Positions 5,415 to 6,244 of a stretch of 6,244 bases of DNA are shown in pieces. A program made the translations under genes and the position numbers. A model generated the notes under the pieces. That model made no database searches and had not been told where the DNA came from. It worked only from the letters and a program-made list of their open reading frames with translations. Within the stretch, counting starts at the first letter, position 1, and each line of letters starts with the position of its first letter. Source of the stretch: Bacteroides sp. CAG:1060 (GTDB lineage Bacteria; Bacteroidota; Bacteroidia; Bacteroidales; UBA932); contig HF986331.1 in the NCBI GenBank assembly GCA_000432655.1, forward strand, positions 1-6,244, in the 5' to 3' direction.

Positions 5415-6244
5415 ATGTATAAAAGGATATTGACAAGTCTTGTCCTTGTTGCGCTCTGTGGAATAGGATTGTTCGCCCAGACGGGAAGTCCTTTTATTCA
5501 TGACCCTTCCTCTATTGTGGAGTGTGACGGCAAGTACTATACCTTCGGAACCGGAGGTGGAGGACTCATCTCGGAAGACGGATGGGTATGGAATGGAGGA
5601 GCCGTGAGACCCGGACGCGGTGCGGCTCCGGATGCCATGAAGATTGGCGACAGGTATCTTGTCGCATACAGTTCTACCGGTGGCGGCTCCGCCAATGGTC
5701 ATGTGGGCACTGTCCTTACCATGTGGAACAAGACGCTTGACCCTACATCCCCGGATTTTAAATTTACAGAACCGGTGGTGGTGGCCGAATCCAACGGACA
5801 TGAGGATTGCGATGCTATTGATGCCGGTTTGATGATGGGACCTGACGGAAGGCTCTGGCTCACTTATGGAACATATTTCGGATACATCCGCATAGTGGAG
5901 CTTGACCCTGAGACAGGCCTTCGTATTGAGGGTAATGAGCCGGTGGATATCGCAATATCCTGCGAGGCCTCCGTACCTATATATCACGACGGATGGTATT
6001 ATCTTCTGGCCACTCACGGAACCTGCTGTGACGGAGCCAATTCGACATACAATATTGTCGTCGGCCGCTCCAAGAGCCCTACCGGACCTTATTATGACAA
6101 TGTAGGCCGCGACATGGTTCAGGGTGGCGGCAAGCTTGTTCTTGCGAGCGAAAAGCGTCGCATGGGCGCCGGCCATTTCGGCAGATTCATTATTGAAGAA
6201 GGCGTGGAGAAGATGTCCTTCCACTTTGAGGCGGACCTTGATTT
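5415..6244 (+). CDS. GH43-B: secreted GH43-family (arabinanase-like) enzyme, 3' end outside window
   Basis: The first 276 codons of a second GH43-like protein are visible, still open at the right edge. The ATG at 5415 lies 1 nt after the preceding stop and starts a signal peptide (MYKRILTSLVL...), cleavage probably after LFA (residue 21). Cys15 is preceded by Leu, so a lipobox is unlikely. Presumed catalytic acids are Asp30 (FIHDPS), Asp136 (CDAIDAGL) and Glu184 (SCEASV). Unlike GH43-A it keeps the 46-residue block after LLATH201: GTCCDGANSTYNIVVGRSK, then SPTGPYYDNVG and VQGGGKLVL. That block is a well-known GH43 signature in arabinan-active members. Next comes MGAGHFGRF, whose His corresponds to the conserved metal- or ion-site His of the family. 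The neighbours of two catalytic residues are unusual: Ala after Asp136 where GH43-A has Pro, and Ser two residues after Glu184 where GH43-A has Pro. Family is firm; arabinan as substrate is likely but inferred. Confidence 0.92.
   Translation, partial: MYKRILTSLVLVALCGIGLFAQTGSPFIHDPSSIVECDGKYYTFGTGGGGLISEDGWVWNGGAVRPGRGAAPDAMKIGDRYLVAYSSTGGGSANGHVGTVLTMWNKTLDPTSPDFKFTEPVVVAESNGHEDCDAIDAGLMMGPDGRLWLTYGTYFGYIRIVELDPETGLRIEGNEPVDIAISCEASVPIYHDGWYYLLATHGTCCDGANSTYNIVVGRSKSPTGPYYDNVGRDMVQGGGKLVLASEKRRMGAGHFGRFIIEEGVEKMSFHFEADLD
5478..6017 (+). repeat. Tandem paralogous repeat, copy 2, 5' block (pairs with 3459-3998)
   Basis: This is the GH43-B partner of the 540-nt block in GH43-A, aligned without indels. 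It starts at the codon for the first mature residue (Gln after the signal peptide) and ends at the His codon just before the 46-codon insertion relative to GH43-A. The two copies are separated by the C-terminal part of GH43-A and the small beta-sandwich gene, so any duplication involved more than one gene or was followed by insertion. Confidence 0.93.
6018..6155 (+). other. 46-codon blade segment present in GH43-B and absent from GH43-A
   Basis: These 138 nt encode 46 residues, GTCCDGANSTYNIVVGRSK through LVLASEK, lying between two blocks that are contiguous in GH43-A. They include the TYNIVVGRS and GPYYDN strands that are conserved across arabinan-active GH43 proteins. This makes GH43-B the ancestral-length form and GH43-A the shortened one, by comparison with the family as I know it. 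Confidence 0.9.
6156..6244 (+). repeat. Tandem paralogous repeat, copy 2, 3' block (pairs with 3999-4087), cut by window edge
   Basis: This is the GH43-B copy of the near-identical block encoding RRMGAGHFGRF to HFEADLD. Compared with 4002-4087, four of 86 bases differ and none changes an amino acid. The window ends inside the block. Confidence 0.92.

Noticed and set aside
5397..6224. Long open frame (275 codons) on the minus strand opposite GH43-B
   Set aside because: It lies wholly antisense to a gene with clear GH43 motifs, has no recognisable domain or signal, and its part shared with the minus strand of GH43-A simply mirrors the DNA repeat.

Overview
The window looks like part of a polysaccharide utilisation locus (PUL) from a Bacteroidota member, most likely order Bacteroidales. 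The evidence is an adjacent SusC-like/SusD-like pair, a Bacteroidota-style lipoprotein signal on SusD, gene starts without Shine-Dalgarno sequences, and secreted glycoside hydrolases directly downstream. Base composition is moderate in GC and fairly even across the window. I cannot assign a genus.

All supported genes are on the + strand and closely packed. They are: (1) the C-terminal half of a SusC-like TonB-dependent outer-membrane transporter (1-1581, cut by the left edge); (2) a complete SusD-like surface glycan-binding lipoprotein (1601-3337); (3) a 52-nt gap with a strong UUCG-loop hairpin (3350-3371); (4) a secreted GH43-like protein with a C-terminal ricin-type beta-trefoil (3390-4697, 'GH43-A'); (5) a small secreted protein that looks like a beta-sandwich (4703-5413); (6) a second GH43-like protein (from 5415, cut by the right edge, 'GH43-B'). 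Gaps of 19, 52, 5 and 1 nt suggest one operon. The hairpin may set different levels for the transport pair and the enzymes. The GH43 motifs resemble arabinan-active members (endo-1,5-alpha-L-arabinanase/arabinofuranosidase type), so arabinan or an arabinose-bearing pectin or hemicellulose is the likely target. That substrate is an inference.

The most notable observation is that GH43-A and GH43-B are tandem paralogues, about 78% identical by hand count over 180 aligned residues, and that GH43-A lacks exactly 46 residues (138 nt, in frame) present in GH43-B. The missing block is a conserved blade segment of the five-bladed GH43 propeller. The reading frame, the three presumed catalytic acids, the closing blade and the lectin domain of GH43-A are all kept. 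A perfect 7-bp inverted repeat lies exactly at the junction. GH43-B has the complete blade in the visible part but differs at positions next to two presumed catalytic residues. The pair may therefore be an enzyme plus a remodelled, possibly binding-only, paralogue. A recent deletion or an assembly error is the main alternative. No RNA gene, CRISPR array, insertion sequence or gene-free stretch over 300 nt was seen.
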